Positions 34,495-46,826 of a DNA stretch of 64,000 nucleotides are shown one piece after another. Both the position numbers and the translations under genes were made by a program. A model generated the notes under the pieces. The model searched no databases. It worked only from the letters and a program-made list of their open reading frames with translations, and was not told the origin of the DNA. Numbering within the stretch: position 1 is the stretch's first letter; each line of letters opens with the position of its first letter. This DNA is from Steromphala cineraria (Eukaryota; Mollusca; Gastropoda; Trochida; Trochidae): positions 27,638,171 through 27,702,170 of the forward strand of contig OU744724.1 of NCBI GenBank assembly GCA_916613615.1, read 5' to 3'.

Positions 34495-37059
34495 CAAAAA
34501 CACAGGAAACTGTGCAAACATTTGATTTGCAAGTTCAAACTAAACAGGCATGGGTTCGTGTATGTAATTGGTACGGTAACAGTATTCAGTATTTACCATT
34601 TAGAAAGTCAACATACAAAGATATTGAAAAATCTATATATAAATAATCATTAAAAATATCAATGAAATATGATGTAAAAAGCATTAAATAACACAGTGCC
34701 CAGCGTTCATGGGATTCAAATAATATGTCAAAAACAATTTTTGCAATGCAGTTGAAAGTCAGGTAAATGCGTAAAGGATACTTTCCCTTTTTATGTTGAA
34801 TTATTTGACGTTTACCCATTTTATCCATGTACATACAGTAAAGATATGTAATACACCTATAAATAAAAACTTAGAGCATTGATTGAATTAAACGAAAATG
34901 CTTTTTGGGAAAGGTGTACTTATTCAAGTTCAGACTCTGCTCTTCAAAAAGAACTGAAATGTTTAGAAACAATGAACTGTCTCATTTGTTTCACTCAAGT
35001 TATATTGCGACAGCAAGCTACACTATCACCACCTGCACCTTTCTTTCGTCGACTTATAAAGCACTACATTCATCAAATGAACTATTGGTTGAATCGTGTG
35101 GAATTGTTCTTTAGATTTGACTCTTCTGAGTACAAATTGTCTTGGAACCTGATATCCTTTCAAGTATTTAAAGGCATTTAGAAGTGGTGTAGATAAGTGC
35201 AGTTATGTTCTCTGTATAGTTCTTCGATGTGTTTCTCCTTCGTCAAATGAATTGTACAATGTAATCTTCTCAGTGAAGAAATTGCACTATAAAAGCAATG
35301 TTTTTAACTAACGGCATTTCAAACTAATACCAATGACAAGAAAGTGAATATGTTTTCTATCACCTTAAAACGTGACCATTAGTAACAATTAGAAAATTGA
35401 TCTGTCGTTGTGATATAAGAACGTGCTCTTAGGTATTTTTGCGAAACGTTATTGATGTTTTCTTAATGGATCAAATACTGTCTTTTGTTAGTGCAATGTT
35501 GGTATTACTCATCAATACACAACGTAATTAAGGTGAATCGTGAGGGTTTCATCCTTGTTTCTCTAAAGAAGTGAAATCACATTTATTTGTAGTTAGCCTT
35601 CTGCAGGTATTTAGAAGTGGACACAATGAGGTGTGGTGGTTATTTTCTTTGCCTGTTCAAACGTTCAAAGATAATTTAACCTGAAGGGACTGACATTCTT
35701 ATGTGAGCTAGGTAAATATGACATTTTTATAAATTTTTAATTACAAATATTATTAATTTATTAACTTATTTTATTTATTTTGTGTATTTTAGACGAAATT
35801 GTTTCAAACGTGACATCTAATTTGATTTTTTATAAGATGAACCGTGTTTACAGCAAAAGTAAGTCTACAAAGACTCCATTTGTAATGATGAAATAGAAAC
35901 AAACTTCTGCATTTGGTAATGTTGTAATTGTATACATCATCTCTGTTGTTATTATCATTGCTTTATTATAATATTATATAGGTCTACTATTTTATATAGA
36001 TTATTTGTTCATAAAAATATGTACACATTCTAGGTAGTTATACTTTAAGAATAATGTAGGCATATAACTTAATGATACATAACCTAAAATCAGATCATTT
36101 ATCAAATTGCTTGAACACAACTCCAAACCATAAGCTTGTTATTTAGACAGGATGTTAATTTTCCAAATTTACATGTTGCTTAATGTATGTGAGGAGTAGA
36201 GTTTGATTTCATAAGTGACATATTTATTTACGCTTCCGCTTAATCATTTAAGTACAACTTACTTAAAGTGCCTTGCTTAAAAAGTCTGAGAGCCTGTGTC
36301 CGAACCTCAAAGTCTTCTCCGTAATTAATACAGTTTGACTTAAACAGCCCGCTGTATCAGTGACCTGACACGTCATACACACAATTGAAGACAACCGTAA
36401 TGTTGTATATCTCTCTGCTTTGTCACATGAAAAGTTTCTTTTAGAATTGTGACATTATGTGATAAAGGTCCCCGTTTTTAATTATAATTTTAGTACGGTA
36501 ATCATTATTTCACTATTATATTTAATTATTACACTAATGAACCAGGTTTAATTGATATACAACTAGTTTGAAATTAATGTTCTGATAAAAAAAACACAAA
36601 CTGATTTTTCATTTAATTTCATAAAAAATTATTTATCATAACATATTAGGGGCCATAATATTGCATCACTGCTATATATTTTGCTTGATAAATTTTCATT
36701 ATTTTTGTAAAATTGTCAGATCAAAATAAATGAAATTACTAACCTTATTGCCATGCTTCATCGATTTTCGATAGCATAATGTAATTATTACATAAACAAA
36801 AGTTGGATTATCCTCTGACAAAAAAACCCTACTTTTTTAAAATATATTTGATAGATTCGTATCTTGCATTACATTATCAAACATTATCATTCTTTACAAT
36901 ATTTTGATCTGAAAAGAATATGCATGAATATGTCTGAAAAAAGGTTTTGAAGAAACCTGATGTTTGAAGCAGGTTTGCTTAATTGAACATAAAATGAAAC
37001 AGACGCAAAGAAGAAAAACACTGACAGCCAATAACATTTAGATCAGAATCATAGAAAAT
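34495..37059. other. Non-coding stretch, no recognised gene
   Basis: 34500-34860 continues the homology to block II (about 45800-46110). A 100-codon plus frame at 34879-35181 is unrecognised and overlaps a second open frame, so I do not call it. A 66-base open stretch at 35793-35858 is framed by a TATTTTAG acceptor-like and GTAAGTC donor-like site. The rest is AT-rich. Confidence 0.5.
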
Positions 37060-37170
37060 TGTAAAAACATTATGACAGAATGACAACCGAAATCCAGGCT
37101 CAATTCTAACCGTCAATTTGATTTGATTTTGACTTGATACGAATAGAGTTAGATGGCTGAATCGAGATAT
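37060..37170 (+). repeat. Segment present three times in the right-hand half
   Basis: ACATTATGACAGAATGACAA and the following CCAGGCTCAATTC match 54615-54720 closely and 49640-49740 more loosely. It is a landmark of the repeated blocks. Confidence 0.7.
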
Positions 37171-37894
37171 GCTTGTGACTAGAGCCTTTTTATGGTTAGC
37201 TTGGATTATTTTTTCTGTCACAAAAATGATGAATGAATAATGTTCATTAGGTGAGTGAGTTGGTGTTTTACGCGTTTCAACAAAATTTCAGTCGTTTAAT
37301 ATGTGGATGTTGCCATCCAAAAGAGAGTAGACAGATCACGGAGAAAGGGATCGAAATGATGAGGAAAACGACGGAAAGAAAGGCATAGTAAAGAGATAGA
37401 AAGCAGATTTTGGAAAAAAATCAAAGTTCATTGTTCAAAATCTTGTATATAAAGAAATGTCTTAATATAAGGTCAAGGAATACCAAATTGTTTTTGGGTA
37501 TGTGATAACCACATATTTAAAGCCTATAATGTTGGAGGGAACAGAAATGTTTTGTGAAATGTTGCCCTGGAAGACAGATTTTACAAATATCTCATCCCAA
37601 TATCATGATGCGTTGTAAGCATTCAACATGATTTGCACTGAAACGTGAAGATAACTTATTTTTCACGAATAAAGATGTGCAAATAAAATACTGTATGTCG
37701 TACAAGGAGGTATATGCATCCAAAAGTTAGAATAAATAACTAAACCTTTGTAAAAGAGAAGTGTTTTCCACATCCTTCTCTTTTGACTATATGAGATCAA
37801 TCTCTCCTGTTTTCTAAATAATTTGGTTGTAAAGAAGTGCATTTTTCACACCTCACTTAAATTTAAAATTCGAGACACAGTGCTAACACGACAG
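37171..37894. other. Non-coding stretch, no recognised feature
   Basis: AT-rich. GTGAGTGAGTTGGTGTTTTA near 37252, followed by TTCAACAAAATTTCAGTCG, resembles a repeat start that is frequent in mollusc DNA, but only about 60 bases can be matched from memory, so I do not name it. Confidence 0.4.
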
Positions 37895-38500
37895 ATTAGA
37901 AAAATAAATATAGTTGCTAAGCGAAGACAACATGATTCAGCTGAACATTTAACATATTGATAGCACAGATGATAATGTTATTTATCATTTCTGAAAGTTT
38001 CATGAAAATATCATTACAAGAAATTGTACAGCGGCATCGGAAAATATCATTTACATTTTTCTGTCGGGCTTGACCCCATGTTTCGAAAAGTGCGTCATGG
38101 CGACCGGAAATGACTGTTCGCGAGTGATTTTATTGTTCTATTTCAAAGACCTTGGTCATGCTTAATTCTCATGAAAAAAATGATGAAGTTCGGCGGAAGT
38201 ATCTGCCCTTGAATATTTGTTGGTTTTTTTTAAGCAATTGTGAAAGGTTACAGGGACAAAATTATTAATGTTAAGATTTTCTAATGAAAAAATTAGAAAC
38301 TTCAATGCTTCAGCGACATTATGTAAAACGTTCAGCTCCCTAGTGCAAGTATCTTCAGAGAAGAAGACTTTAAAATGTTGGTGGGGTCGGAAAATTTCGA
38401 AATTGCACTAAAATCAAGATGGCGGCTAAACCAAGTGACCTACGATTTTACGATGATTTCCTTTTTTGCATTATTGTTTATTGCGCATCTTTTAAAGACC
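37895..38500 (+). repeat. Duplicated segment, pairs with 58075-58475
   Basis: Shared landmarks in order: AATATAGT(T/C)GC(T/A)AAGCGA, TATCTGCCCTTGAA, TGCAAGTATCTTCAGAG, CAAGATGGCGGC and TATTGCGCATCTTTT. The frames open here (38375-38626) and there (58279-58506) partly agree over the CAAGATGGCGGC part but differ elsewhere, so the similarity looks like DNA-level repeat homology. Confidence 0.75.
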
Positions 38501-39124
38501 CGTTTCATGTCTTTAAGTGCATTCAACAGAAAAATGATAAGGGCAATAGGTTTCACTTGCTACGATACAGTTCAATTTTCAACATACATTAATAAACATA
38601 TCAAAACATACGTAAAAAGTTTATAAATAAACTCATCTCCATTGTATTGAGGTTTATGTCTTTTGAGTTACTATTTCCTCGTAAAACAGGGGAAGTGGAA
38701 ACATTTTGCTCATTTGAAGACGAAAAATTTGACGGATAGCTATTGTATGAACTGTTTGTTGATGAATCAGCTGTAAACCTAAGTCGGTAATTATTACCCC
38801 AATAAATACTCCAGAATATTTATGAAAAATCCCCTAGGAAGCAGTATCTTTATTCTAGTAAGTTACAAGTACATTCGGTTGACAACAATATATATGTTGC
38901 AACATTCACTAGCCAATTGTGCTGTAACTGAAATATCTGGATATTAGTGTTATTTGTTTCACATCACTATTGATAGTTAACCTTGTTTTTGTTAATGAAT
39001 AGTCAGTCCAGGTCGGATACAAACTAATTTTATGTGACCCCAACCGACTTGAACATAAGTGCTTCAACACAAAAATCAGGTCTCATGATTAAAAGAGAAA
39101 AATAACAATCATAACACCATATTT

Positions 39125-39660
39125 ACCCTAACCACTCGGTCAGAAATCAATCTTTCTCTGTAGGGTCTTCACAGTATTTCTCAATATTCTTTTCATGCTG
39201 TCACGCATATGATTGATTGGGAAAACTGGTCTCTGAAGCCTATATAAAATTTCGTATTGGAAACCTCAGAAAAAAGAATACTGAATCAAGCATTTGATCT
39301 TATGGTCAAGATGCGATTTTTATTACAACGTGGTTAATCTCATTGTTATGGTCTTTCAATATTGATGTTTAACTGTATGCAAAGGCAGAGTAACCGTCAG
39401 GTTTAAATCAAAGCTTGATATCATCTATTGACGAACTGATTTCTATGAAAACATAGCGTTGTCACAACAGTGTTTATGATCTTGACTACGTGCAGGGTCT
39501 TTGTGTACCTTTCTCATTTAATTGATCTGATGATGAGAGCGGCTTCTTTCATTCCATGAGAGTAACACTCACGTATCAAGTAATATGAAAAGACATCAAT
39601 AATATATAGACGACTCCTAGAGATTACAATAGTCTAATTCACGAATAAAACGTCTTTGAA
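39125..39660 (+). repeat. Duplicated segment, pairs with 59745-60270 and partly 55990-56230
   Basis: Landmarks: AAATCAATCTTTCTCTGTAG, CATGCTGTCACGCA, ATCTATTGACGAACTGATTT, GAAAACATAGCGTTGTCACA, TTTCTCATTTAATTGATC and TTCACGAATAAAACGTC. All but the first pair are also present at 55990-56230. The order and spacing are kept. No exon is recognised in any copy. Confidence 0.75.
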
Positions 39661-40920
39661 GATCGCATCACTCTAGGGTCACAGAAAACAGCACAACAGT
39701 TCATCAACTGAACTCAAATACATGTCAAGGTATAGAGGGAAAACAGTTTTGAAAACGTGAGCTGTTATCATAGAATCTAGAATAGAAAAAATGAACATAT
39801 AAATAACGAAAGTTATATATCATTGTAAGCTTCATGAATATACAGTAATTACTAATGTGGTCGAATTTTAAGGGTATGGAACTGATATAGTTGCAGATAT
39901 TGTAATCCGAAATACAATAAAAGTGATATAAGTATATTTCTACTGATATACATGTAATAGCTATATAGCTATATCATTCTCACGATTAAAAGAAGAAACA
40001 AGAAAAGCTTTTGTTATTGATTAAAACGTAAATAAAGGTAAGTGTAATGTCACAACAGAATTTCAAAGTATTTTGAAAAACGCAATGTGATAATTAATAA
40101 GGTACGGTTTTTATTTTCATTTTTAGGATTTGATTTTGCTAGTCCAATATTTGTTCATCTTCTAAAGGTCAAATAATGTCAACTGCCGACATTTTCAGTG
40201 TCTGAATCAAGGCTTATTCATCAAATTTTTGGATATAAAGTCTTTTTGAAAGCACTTAAGAGCTGAACATTATATACAAATGCAAATTCGACATTGGCAC
40301 AGTTTTAGATCCTAGCAATATGCTAAGGGTCTGTTGTATCAATATAGCTCCAAAAATCAACGATATACTGGTAAATGTGTTAAGATAAATTCGCCAATCG
40401 GTGTTATTCTTCATCTATGAACATACAAAGTTAACCTCAACGGTGATCTAATGCTAGCAAATGTTCCTCTACCGGTAGAAAAGAGAGTCTTGTTCTTTGC
40501 TCGTTCAACATCTATCAAAACCGTCTGACATGTGATAACATTTTGTAAGTGTAATTGCGGAATAAACTGTGATTGGTACAATGTATGTGAAGGCCATATT
40601 TCGTCTGTTGATCAGAAGTGTGTGGCAATTTCTTGACATTTGCGGGAGTGTATTTGTTTCTGTCATGAGACATACGTTTTTGGCAACTCTCTCTGAAAAC
40701 AAACGTCAATATTGTTGTTTAACAACTATGAAACAAACAAGTTAAGAATTTGACTCGACGTAAACGTTGTTTACTGTGAACATCATTTTTTTAATTTTTT
40801 CTTGAAATTTCAGTTTCATGGATTTACGTTTATATTGCAAGGTATTATATATTTATTTAGAAATTGGTTATCATTTTCTTTTCTATCTGCCTTTACATAA
40901 CAAACGACTCGTTTTCTTTT
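39661..40920. other. Non-coding stretch left of the LINE
   Basis: AT-rich. The overlapping 64-65 codon minus frames at 40505-40709 are unrecognised. Confidence 0.55.
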
Positions 40921-41029
40921 ATCAAATCAAATCACTTTATTCAGAATTGAAGGCCATATGGCCAAGAATACAACAGATGTTATATACATAAATGATATGG
41001 TGTGTAGAGTATATGAAATAGTAATTATG

Positions 41030-44000
41030 TTAACGTAGGCTCAGCTTTAGAAATATACACATCTTCTTAAGAACAGTTGTATTTTGTACCCTCATAAGAG
41101 CTTGGAATTTAACAGTAGAAGGTGGGCTGTAATAAAAGGCTGGAATATGTTTAGATCTGTATTGTTTATAGAATGGACATATAAGTAAAAGATGATATTC
41201 ATCATCACACAGTCCCAAAGCACATTTTTGACAAACCAGTTCATTATAAGGAACAATTGCTTTTGAAAAACGCTGTTTTTGTATATTCAAGTTATGTGAT
41301 TGACATCGAAATTTAACTAACATTCGCATTAAGTCTTTACTTAAGGTACCACTATAAATATATTTTTCCGGCTCTACAAGTGACTTGAAGGTACTATAAT
41401 TTACAAGAAATGATGAATTACTGATTTTACTATTCCAGTGTTGTATATCGATATCTATACAACGTTGTTTGAAAGCTAACATAAAATGATTTATATCGCC
41501 ACAGTCTTGGGCTATCCATACATAAGAAAAACCTGTAGTAAACAAAAGCATTCTAACGTGCGAAACCCAGTTATTTCCACCATTTTCATCATAAATTTTT
41601 AACATCTTATAGCTTGCATTTGGGTATCTATTTCGGTCCATGCGGACAATTCGACACCAATATTTAATACACTTTGAATAATAATGCACACACAAATTAC
41701 ATCTGCCAATTTCTCCAAGTACAGCACATGATGCTGTTTTTTTACTAATACATAGGAACCTTTTAAAATATTCACTCTGAACCTTTTCAATACATGTTCT
41801 AAAAGTGTAGCCCCAAATTTCGCTACCGTACGTTACAATTGGCAGTATTTTACTGACAAATATACTTTGAGCAATAGACAAAGATAAATCCTGGTATCTT
41901 GCGAAAAGTTGAAACACTGGAAAGCATGCCCTTTTAGCTTGTAAAGACAGAGTTTCACAGGCTTTAGACCATATTAAGCGAGATGAAAATACAATTCCTA
42001 AATATTTATAGTAAGGTGTTACTTTTACAGGTATTTTTCTATAAAACCACTTTTCACACTTCTTAACACATCCACCATTTCTAAATACAACCACCCTTGA
42101 CTTATCAAGATTCACTTCAAACCCCCATCTGTTACAAAACTCATTAAGTATATCTAATTTCCTTTGCAAATCAACAATGCTATCTGCTAAAAGTGCAACA
42201 TCATCCGCAAACAATAATATTTTTATAATTTCAATGTATTCATTTACAAATATGCCATGGGTATTGCTATGCTGAAGATCTTCTGCAAGTTTATTAATAA
42301 ATATGATAAAGAGCAGTGGGCTCAACATACAACCCTGTCGAACACCGTTACTAGTTGTAAAGAAATCTGTTCTGGATTTACCAAATCTTACAGAAGCACA
42401 TACATTTGAGTACATATTTCTTATGATATTATACATCTTACCATGTACACCCTTTTCCAATAAAATATATAACAGTTTCTTCCTATCAACAAGGTCGAAG
42501 GCCTTGCGGAAATCGATAAAAGCTACATAAAAGCGATGTTTTGCTTTACGTAAGTACTTGTGGGCTAATGCATATAGTGAAAACATATTATCTACAGTGG
42601 AATAATTATTTCTGAAGCCAGCTTGACCCTCACATAGTAAGTCATTGAATTCGGCCCAATTCCGCAGTCTCCTTTCAATGACACAGGTAAATATTTTGCC
42701 AGTAGCACTTAACATAGATATTCCTCGGTAGTTATTCGGATCAGACTTACTTCCCTGTTTAAAAATAGGTACCAATAAACCGACATTCCACTCTGAGGGG
42801 AAAATTCCTGAATCTAATATGACATTAAACAATGAGTATAGGAGATTAACAAGGAAAGGAGCATTCTTTATGAATTCTGGAGGAATACCATCTATTCCAG
42901 GTGCTTTACCAGATTTGATATCAGAAATAGCATGTGTAATTTCCTCGTGACTAATAGTATCTGATAATATATCGATGTTCATGCATTTTCCACATGTAAA
43001 GGTATCATGGTCTTTAAGAAATTGACTAACTTCTTGATTAAATTCAGTTTCGGAAACAGATGGGTTCAACAGATCCTTAAAATATGTAAACCACTCAGTA
43101 GGTGTAATGTCACTTTCATCATTTTTGCTAGAAATAAGACATTTCAATTGCTTCCAGAACTGTTTACAGTCTTTATTTTCTGCTGCATGTGACAGATTTT
43201 CCAAGGTTTCTGAAATGTAGTTTGCCTTTTTATCCTTACAAAGGTTACGGAATTTACGTTTGGCATCCAAGTACATGTTAATATTGGAATGGGTTCTGCT
43301 TATTCTTAGTTTTTCTAATGCATTATATTTATTACGTTTTAGAGAAAGACATTCCTCATCAAACCAATTTGGTTGTTTCTTCGTAAATTTCTTAGAAATT
43401 ACAGGGTTTGATTTTAAGTGCTCCCCGGCAAAGGAAAAAAGTTGACCTAATTTTTCTACAGCACCGTTTACATCAGTTTTCTCGAGCAGGGATGTGAATT
43501 CCGATATTAATTCTTTAGCTCTAAAACTTTCAAAACTAGAAATGAATAGATGTTTCCCTTCCTCATTCCATTGAAACGTAGGTATACTGACCAATGGAAT
43601 AGTGTCTGGCTTCATACTACCAGGAAGGATTGGTCCAAGGTTCAAACTACATGAAATCGGTAAATGATCTGATATCGTGGAGGAATGTACTCTCATATCT
43701 GTTATTAACGGGAACAAATTAGTTGATGCTAGAAAATAATCTACCAAACTAGTACCATTATTTCCAACAAAAGTAAATGTACCCCTGTTATCTGCCGGCT
43801 TTCTACCATTTACTATATGAAAACCCCAAACTTTACACAGTGAAAGTAAAGATTTTCCAAAATTATTGACTTTTTCGTCCATCGACCTTCTAGGTTGACA
43901 AAATTGATCAACATGATACAAAGAACCAAGATTAAGATAACTGATATCATCATCATCTTCCAGTATAAAATCGTCAAGATGCCCGGTTCGGGCGTTAAAG

Positions 44001-44305
44001 TCTCCCATTAACATGACATCATGCTTTTCCAAGTCATGATCTGCTGCAACCACTGATAAATTGCTTTCTAGACAATCAATGCCATCCTCATCTTGCTTAT
44101 CATATATCGGACTTTTTTCCGGTGGGATGTAAACGCCAAAGAGTAATAACTGACTGAAAGCTAACGTTAATTTAAGCACAACAACGTTATGGAATTCTGG
44201 GTACAATCGAGTACAGATATGCTGTAGACTCTTATGCACATACACTGCTACCCCTCCAGAAAAGCGTTCATAACGACTAAACCTTATAGCAGACTGAACA
44301 TACAT
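41030..44305 (-). CDS. LINE ORF2 protein: APE endonuclease (C-terminal part), reverse transcriptase, zinc-finger-like tail
   Basis: An unbroken 1091-codon frame, by far the longest in the window. It nicks genomic DNA and copies the element RNA at the nick. Endonuclease residues: GDFNA (101-105), SLVDYFLAS (187-194) and SDHLPIS (212-218). The reverse transcriptase spans about 465-745: KSGKAPGIDGIPPEF near 465, FIDFRKAFDLVDR near 597, GVRQGCMLSPLLF at 654-666, and the catalytic FADD at 699-702. The C-terminus has a CCHC-type cluster (C1025, C1028, H1038, C1043). The start M used here is not the natural one: the endonuclease N-terminus continues upstream in another frame. The long open frame points to a fairly recent insertion. 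Confidence 0.92.
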   Translation of the reverse strand: MYVQSAIRFSRYERFSGGVAVYVHKSLQHICTRLYPEFHNVVVLKLTLAFSQLLLFGVYIPPEKSPIYDKQDEDGIDCLESNLSVVAADHDLEKHDVMLMGDFNARTGHLDDFILEDDDDISYLNLGSLYHVDQFCQPRRSMDEKVNNFGKSLLSLCKVWGFHIVNGRKPADNRGTFTFVGNNGTSLVDYFLASTNLFPLITDMRVHSSTISDHLPISCSLNLGPILPGSMKPDTIPLVSIPTFQWNEEGKHLFISSFESFRAKELISEFTSLLEKTDVNGAVEKLGQLFSFAGEHLKSNPVISKKFTKKQPNWFDEECLSLKRNKYNALEKLRISRTHSNINMYLDAKRKFRNLCKDKKANYISETLENLSHAAENKDCKQFWKQLKCLISSKNDESDITPTEWFTYFKDLLNPSVSETEFNQEVSQFLKDHDTFTCGKCMNIDILSDTISHEEITHAISDIKSGKAPGIDGIPPEFIKNAPFLVNLLYSLFNVILDSGIFPSEWNVGLLVPIFKQGSKSDPNNYRGISMLSATGKIFTCVIERRLRNWAEFNDLLCEGQAGFRNNYSTVDNMFSLYALAHKYLRKAKHRFYVAFIDFRKAFDLVDRKKLLYILLEKGVHGKMYNIIRNMYSNVCASVRFGKSRTDFFTTSNGVRQGCMLSPLLFIIFINKLAEDLQHSNTHGIFVNEYIEIIKILLFADDVALLADSIVDLQRKLDILNEFCNRWGFEVNLDKSRVVVFRNGGCVKKCEKWFYRKIPVKVTPYYKYLGIVFSSRLIWSKACETLSLQAKRACFPVFQLFARYQDLSLSIAQSIFVSKILPIVTYGSEIWGYTFRTCIEKVQSEYFKRFLCISKKTASCAVLGEIGRCNLCVHYYSKCIKYWCRIVRMDRNRYPNASYKMLKIYDENGGNNWVSHVRMLLFTTGFSYVWIAQDCGDINHFMLAFKQRCIDIDIQHWNSKISNSSFLVNYSTFKSLVEPEKYIYSGTLSKDLMRMLVKFRCQSHNLNIQKQRFSKAIVPYNELVCQKCALGLCDDEYHLLLICPFYKQYRSKHIPAFYYSPPSTVKFQALMRVQNTTVLKKMCIFLKLSLR

Positions 44306-44570
44306 AATTTGAAAACAAATTTTTCAGTTTGTCTGTATCGCATACCATTGTTTCAACCAAACAGAAGAGTTTAAATTGTTCCATAAACGATACAAAATCT
44401 CCATCATCCACCTTGGATAGAAGTCCGTGTATATTCCATACACAAAAATCACCTATCTCACACTGTGAGCTGTTCTCGTCTTCACTGTTGGGGCCACGGC
44501 CGGTGTCCTATCCAGATTCACCTGATGCGGGGGGAGAAGTCTGTACTGTAGACTGACCATCTGAAATCAT
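44306..44570 (-). pseudogene. N-terminal part of the LINE endonuclease, frameshifted from the main ORF
   Basis: On the minus strand this reads CVWNIHGLLSKVDDGDFVSF and FCLVETM, matching the beginning of APE-type LINE endonucleases (the WNIHG asparagine and the ETM glutamate). A frameshift near 44305 disconnects it from the downstream frame at SAIRFSRYERFSGG. A TAG lies near 44505, upstream of the WNIHG motif; it may be outside the true coding region. Confidence 0.8.
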
Positions 44571-44689
44571 GATAAGAGATAAATAACCAAGTTAAAACGT
44601 TACATTCGAATGTCTCAGCATTGCATTGCAACTGTTCATTATCACTGCAAAGCTTAAAATAGCGCTGGAACAACAACGAAGATTAAGGT

Positions 44690-46110
44690 CTCTATAAACT
44701 TCCAGACATAAATGTTAATGGTCAATGTGGCATTTCTAAAGTATCCAGATAATTGTTCTTGACATATTCCCTTAATGGAATATGTCTTTAGTATCTTATC
44801 TTATTATAAATTAATGTATATGGTGACATACAAATTAATAACAATCCTCGAAATTTTTAGATTGTTCATGTAATCTGTTATGATGTTTTGTTTTATTTTT
44901 AGTCAAAGAGTTAACCAACCGGAACTTTAGGGATAAATACTTCATGATTGCTTTTCTTACGTTATTTTGTTTACACAATTGTTCAATGTATTTCTTGTCA
45001 GAGCGTTTAAACAAAAGTTGTTTCCCATTCGAAAATATGGATTTTTGTTGCCATGTCAAGGACATTACCTTTCCTCGAGTCTAATTTATTTCCATATCTT
45101 TTTAATAATTTTTAACATTAGGAAAAATAAATTGCAATCTAATGTATCATTGGTTACATGTTTTATTCTTAAAACAATCCAGGTTGTATGAGTTATCAAA
45201 GGTTTGAATAACAAGATGTATCTAATTTGAAATGTCTTCAAACTTAGATTGTATTTTCGTATATTTTTTGTGTTAAAGCGTAAGGAGATATTATGATAAA
45301 ATTTATTGAAATATGAGATTTTTTCTTTCGCCTGACTTTTTGTTATTTGATCAGATAAATTTTTTATTCAAGTCCATGGCTGTATCTCGACTCCCTTTTC
45401 TGCAAGTATTATATTTATCCAGCAGAATCGGCATGTAATTATATTATTTTCTCACATTCTCACATTTGATTCCATTCCTCTGTTTTCATTTACCAAAACA
45501 CACTCACCGTTAAATAGGTTGTGACATATAATTTATCAAACTCTTTTTTTCAGGTGTTGTATCACTTTATTATTTATAACTTGTTTGATTACTTCCACTG
45601 CGATTGACATCAGCTGTCGGTTGATATTATTTTCATAAAATCAGAAAGAGAGAAGTAATCAACAATCTTGACAACTGACAGTACTATCTCAAGTATCATC
45701 AGTTTCAGTGCCGAAGAAACATATAAACGGTATAATGTTTAAATATTATTCCAGGTAAATGCTTTGCCATAAAATCTACAGGATAATTGGCTGTATAAAA
45801 TGCCAAATAAAACAGGCATAGCCAGTTTCATGTAACCGTCTAACAGTAAGATTGTTATTTATTCAATCGAACATTTTTTTATTTGTGTAATCAGAAAATT
45901 TAATATTCTTTACAATGACAAAAAGAATAATTTTATCAAAATATGACAGTGAGCAACCCAACCAAAAAAGTAAAACAAATTTTAATATCACATAAGTTGC
46001 CAGCGTTCCTAAGATTTAATAGTTATCAACAAAACATATCTTAGCTGGGAAAAAATTGTCCTTTTAAATTGAGAATTTCCTTTAAAAACTATATAGTAAT
46101 ACACATATTA
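44690..46110 (+). repeat. Segmental-duplication block II (part)
   Basis: Same landmarks as block I, in order: GTCAATGTGGCATTTCTAAA at 44722, TTGCCATGTCAAGGACATTA near 45050, CACTGCGATTGACATCAGCT near 45597 with GACAACTGACAGTACTATCT near 45670, and GCCAGCGTTCCTAAGATT near 46000. It lies immediately upstream of the LINE insertion in minus orientation. Confidence 0.65.
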
Positions 46111-46237
46111 GTTTTAACACGCTTCATGTAAAATACGAAAGTTATACTCTCAAAATAAACTGACAGGCAAAAGAAAGTTAACACTTAATTATTATATTCT
46201 TAAATATTTCGGGGAGTAAATTTGTTAAAGGTGTCAG

Positions 46238-46352
46238 GCAACACTCAACCAGCACTCTCTCCTGACCTTAACCCCATCGAACACATTTTGGGATCAACTT
46301 GATCGCCATATCAGAGAGCGTCCTAAGCCGCCTGCTACCCGTATTGAACATA
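46238..46352 (+). pseudogene. Fragment of a second Tc1-like transposase C-terminus
   Basis: In one frame it reads LSPDLNPIEHILGST, in the next FWDQLDRHIRERPKPPATRI, i.e. the third catalytic E region of Tc1 transposases followed by its usual continuation, with a one-base shift between. Nothing of the rest of the gene or of terminal repeats is left. It differs from the 27 kb element (IEHLRN there). Confidence 0.85.
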
Positions 46353-46473
46353 ATTACGAGAGAAAAAACATGTAATTATAAGTTTGATGGACCAAGTCAG
46401 TAATTTGTATCCTATATTTAAAATCTCGTAATTAAGAGGTTGAACGACTATATGTGTATGTGTATTATCTATC

Positions 46474-46782
46474 TTAAAACGGCAGTAGCACGTTTTTGTA
46501 TATTAATTTTTTTTACTGAAACTTAACGGTAATGCTAAATGTATTATTTTAATAGTGTCAAAAATCTCATCACATGATCATCAAGTCCATTGTAATTTTG
46601 TGTAAACACCTATAATTCGTTATTTTTGTAAGAAAAAGGAATCACATGGTTGAACTGTAAATTATATATTTAATTCATAACTGCTTCATTTAGTTTAAAT
46701 ACATTGCCTATCAATTGGAACCATTTTCTGTCATTTTCCTGAATCACCTTATTCCCCCTAAAACGTGCTACTGTCCCTTTAA
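46474..46782 (+). mobile_element. MITE family B, copy 3
   Basis: TTAA at 46474-46477 and 46779-46782. Ends ACGGCAGTAGCACGTTTTTG and AAAACGTGCTACTGTCCC. Interior TTTTAATAGTGTCAAAAATC, GTAAGAAAAAGGAATCACAT as in the other copies; somewhat shorter than the ~365 bp of copies 1 and 4 because the middle is reduced. Confidence 0.88.
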
Positions 46783-46826
46783 AACTCTTTATTACAAGAA
46801 AAAGATTGTAACTATGAGAAATACTT

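Larger units (their letters stand above)
40921..44570 (-). mobile_element. Non-LTR retrotransposon (LINE), nearly complete ORF2
   Basis: On the minus strand the copy runs from an endonuclease start near 44570 to a 3' tail near 40921 that reads GAATAAAGTGATTTGATTTG. The tail repeats ATTTG instead of a long poly(A), as in several non-L1 clades. No ORF1 is visible upstream, so the copy is either 5'-truncated or from a clade without a recognisable ORF1. I do not assign the clade beyond an endonuclease-bearing (APE-type) LINE. Confidence 0.9.

Noticed and set aside
34227..34653. ORFs on both strands (103 and 89 codons)
   Set aside because: Both lie in the near-palindromic MITE A copy 3, where open frames on one strand force open frames on the other.
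38375..38626. 83-codon ORF with counterpart at 58279-58506 as a conserved gene
   Set aside because: Frames agree only over a short shared DNA segment around CAAGATGGCGGC and diverge with indels elsewhere, so the similarity is DNA-repeat homology.
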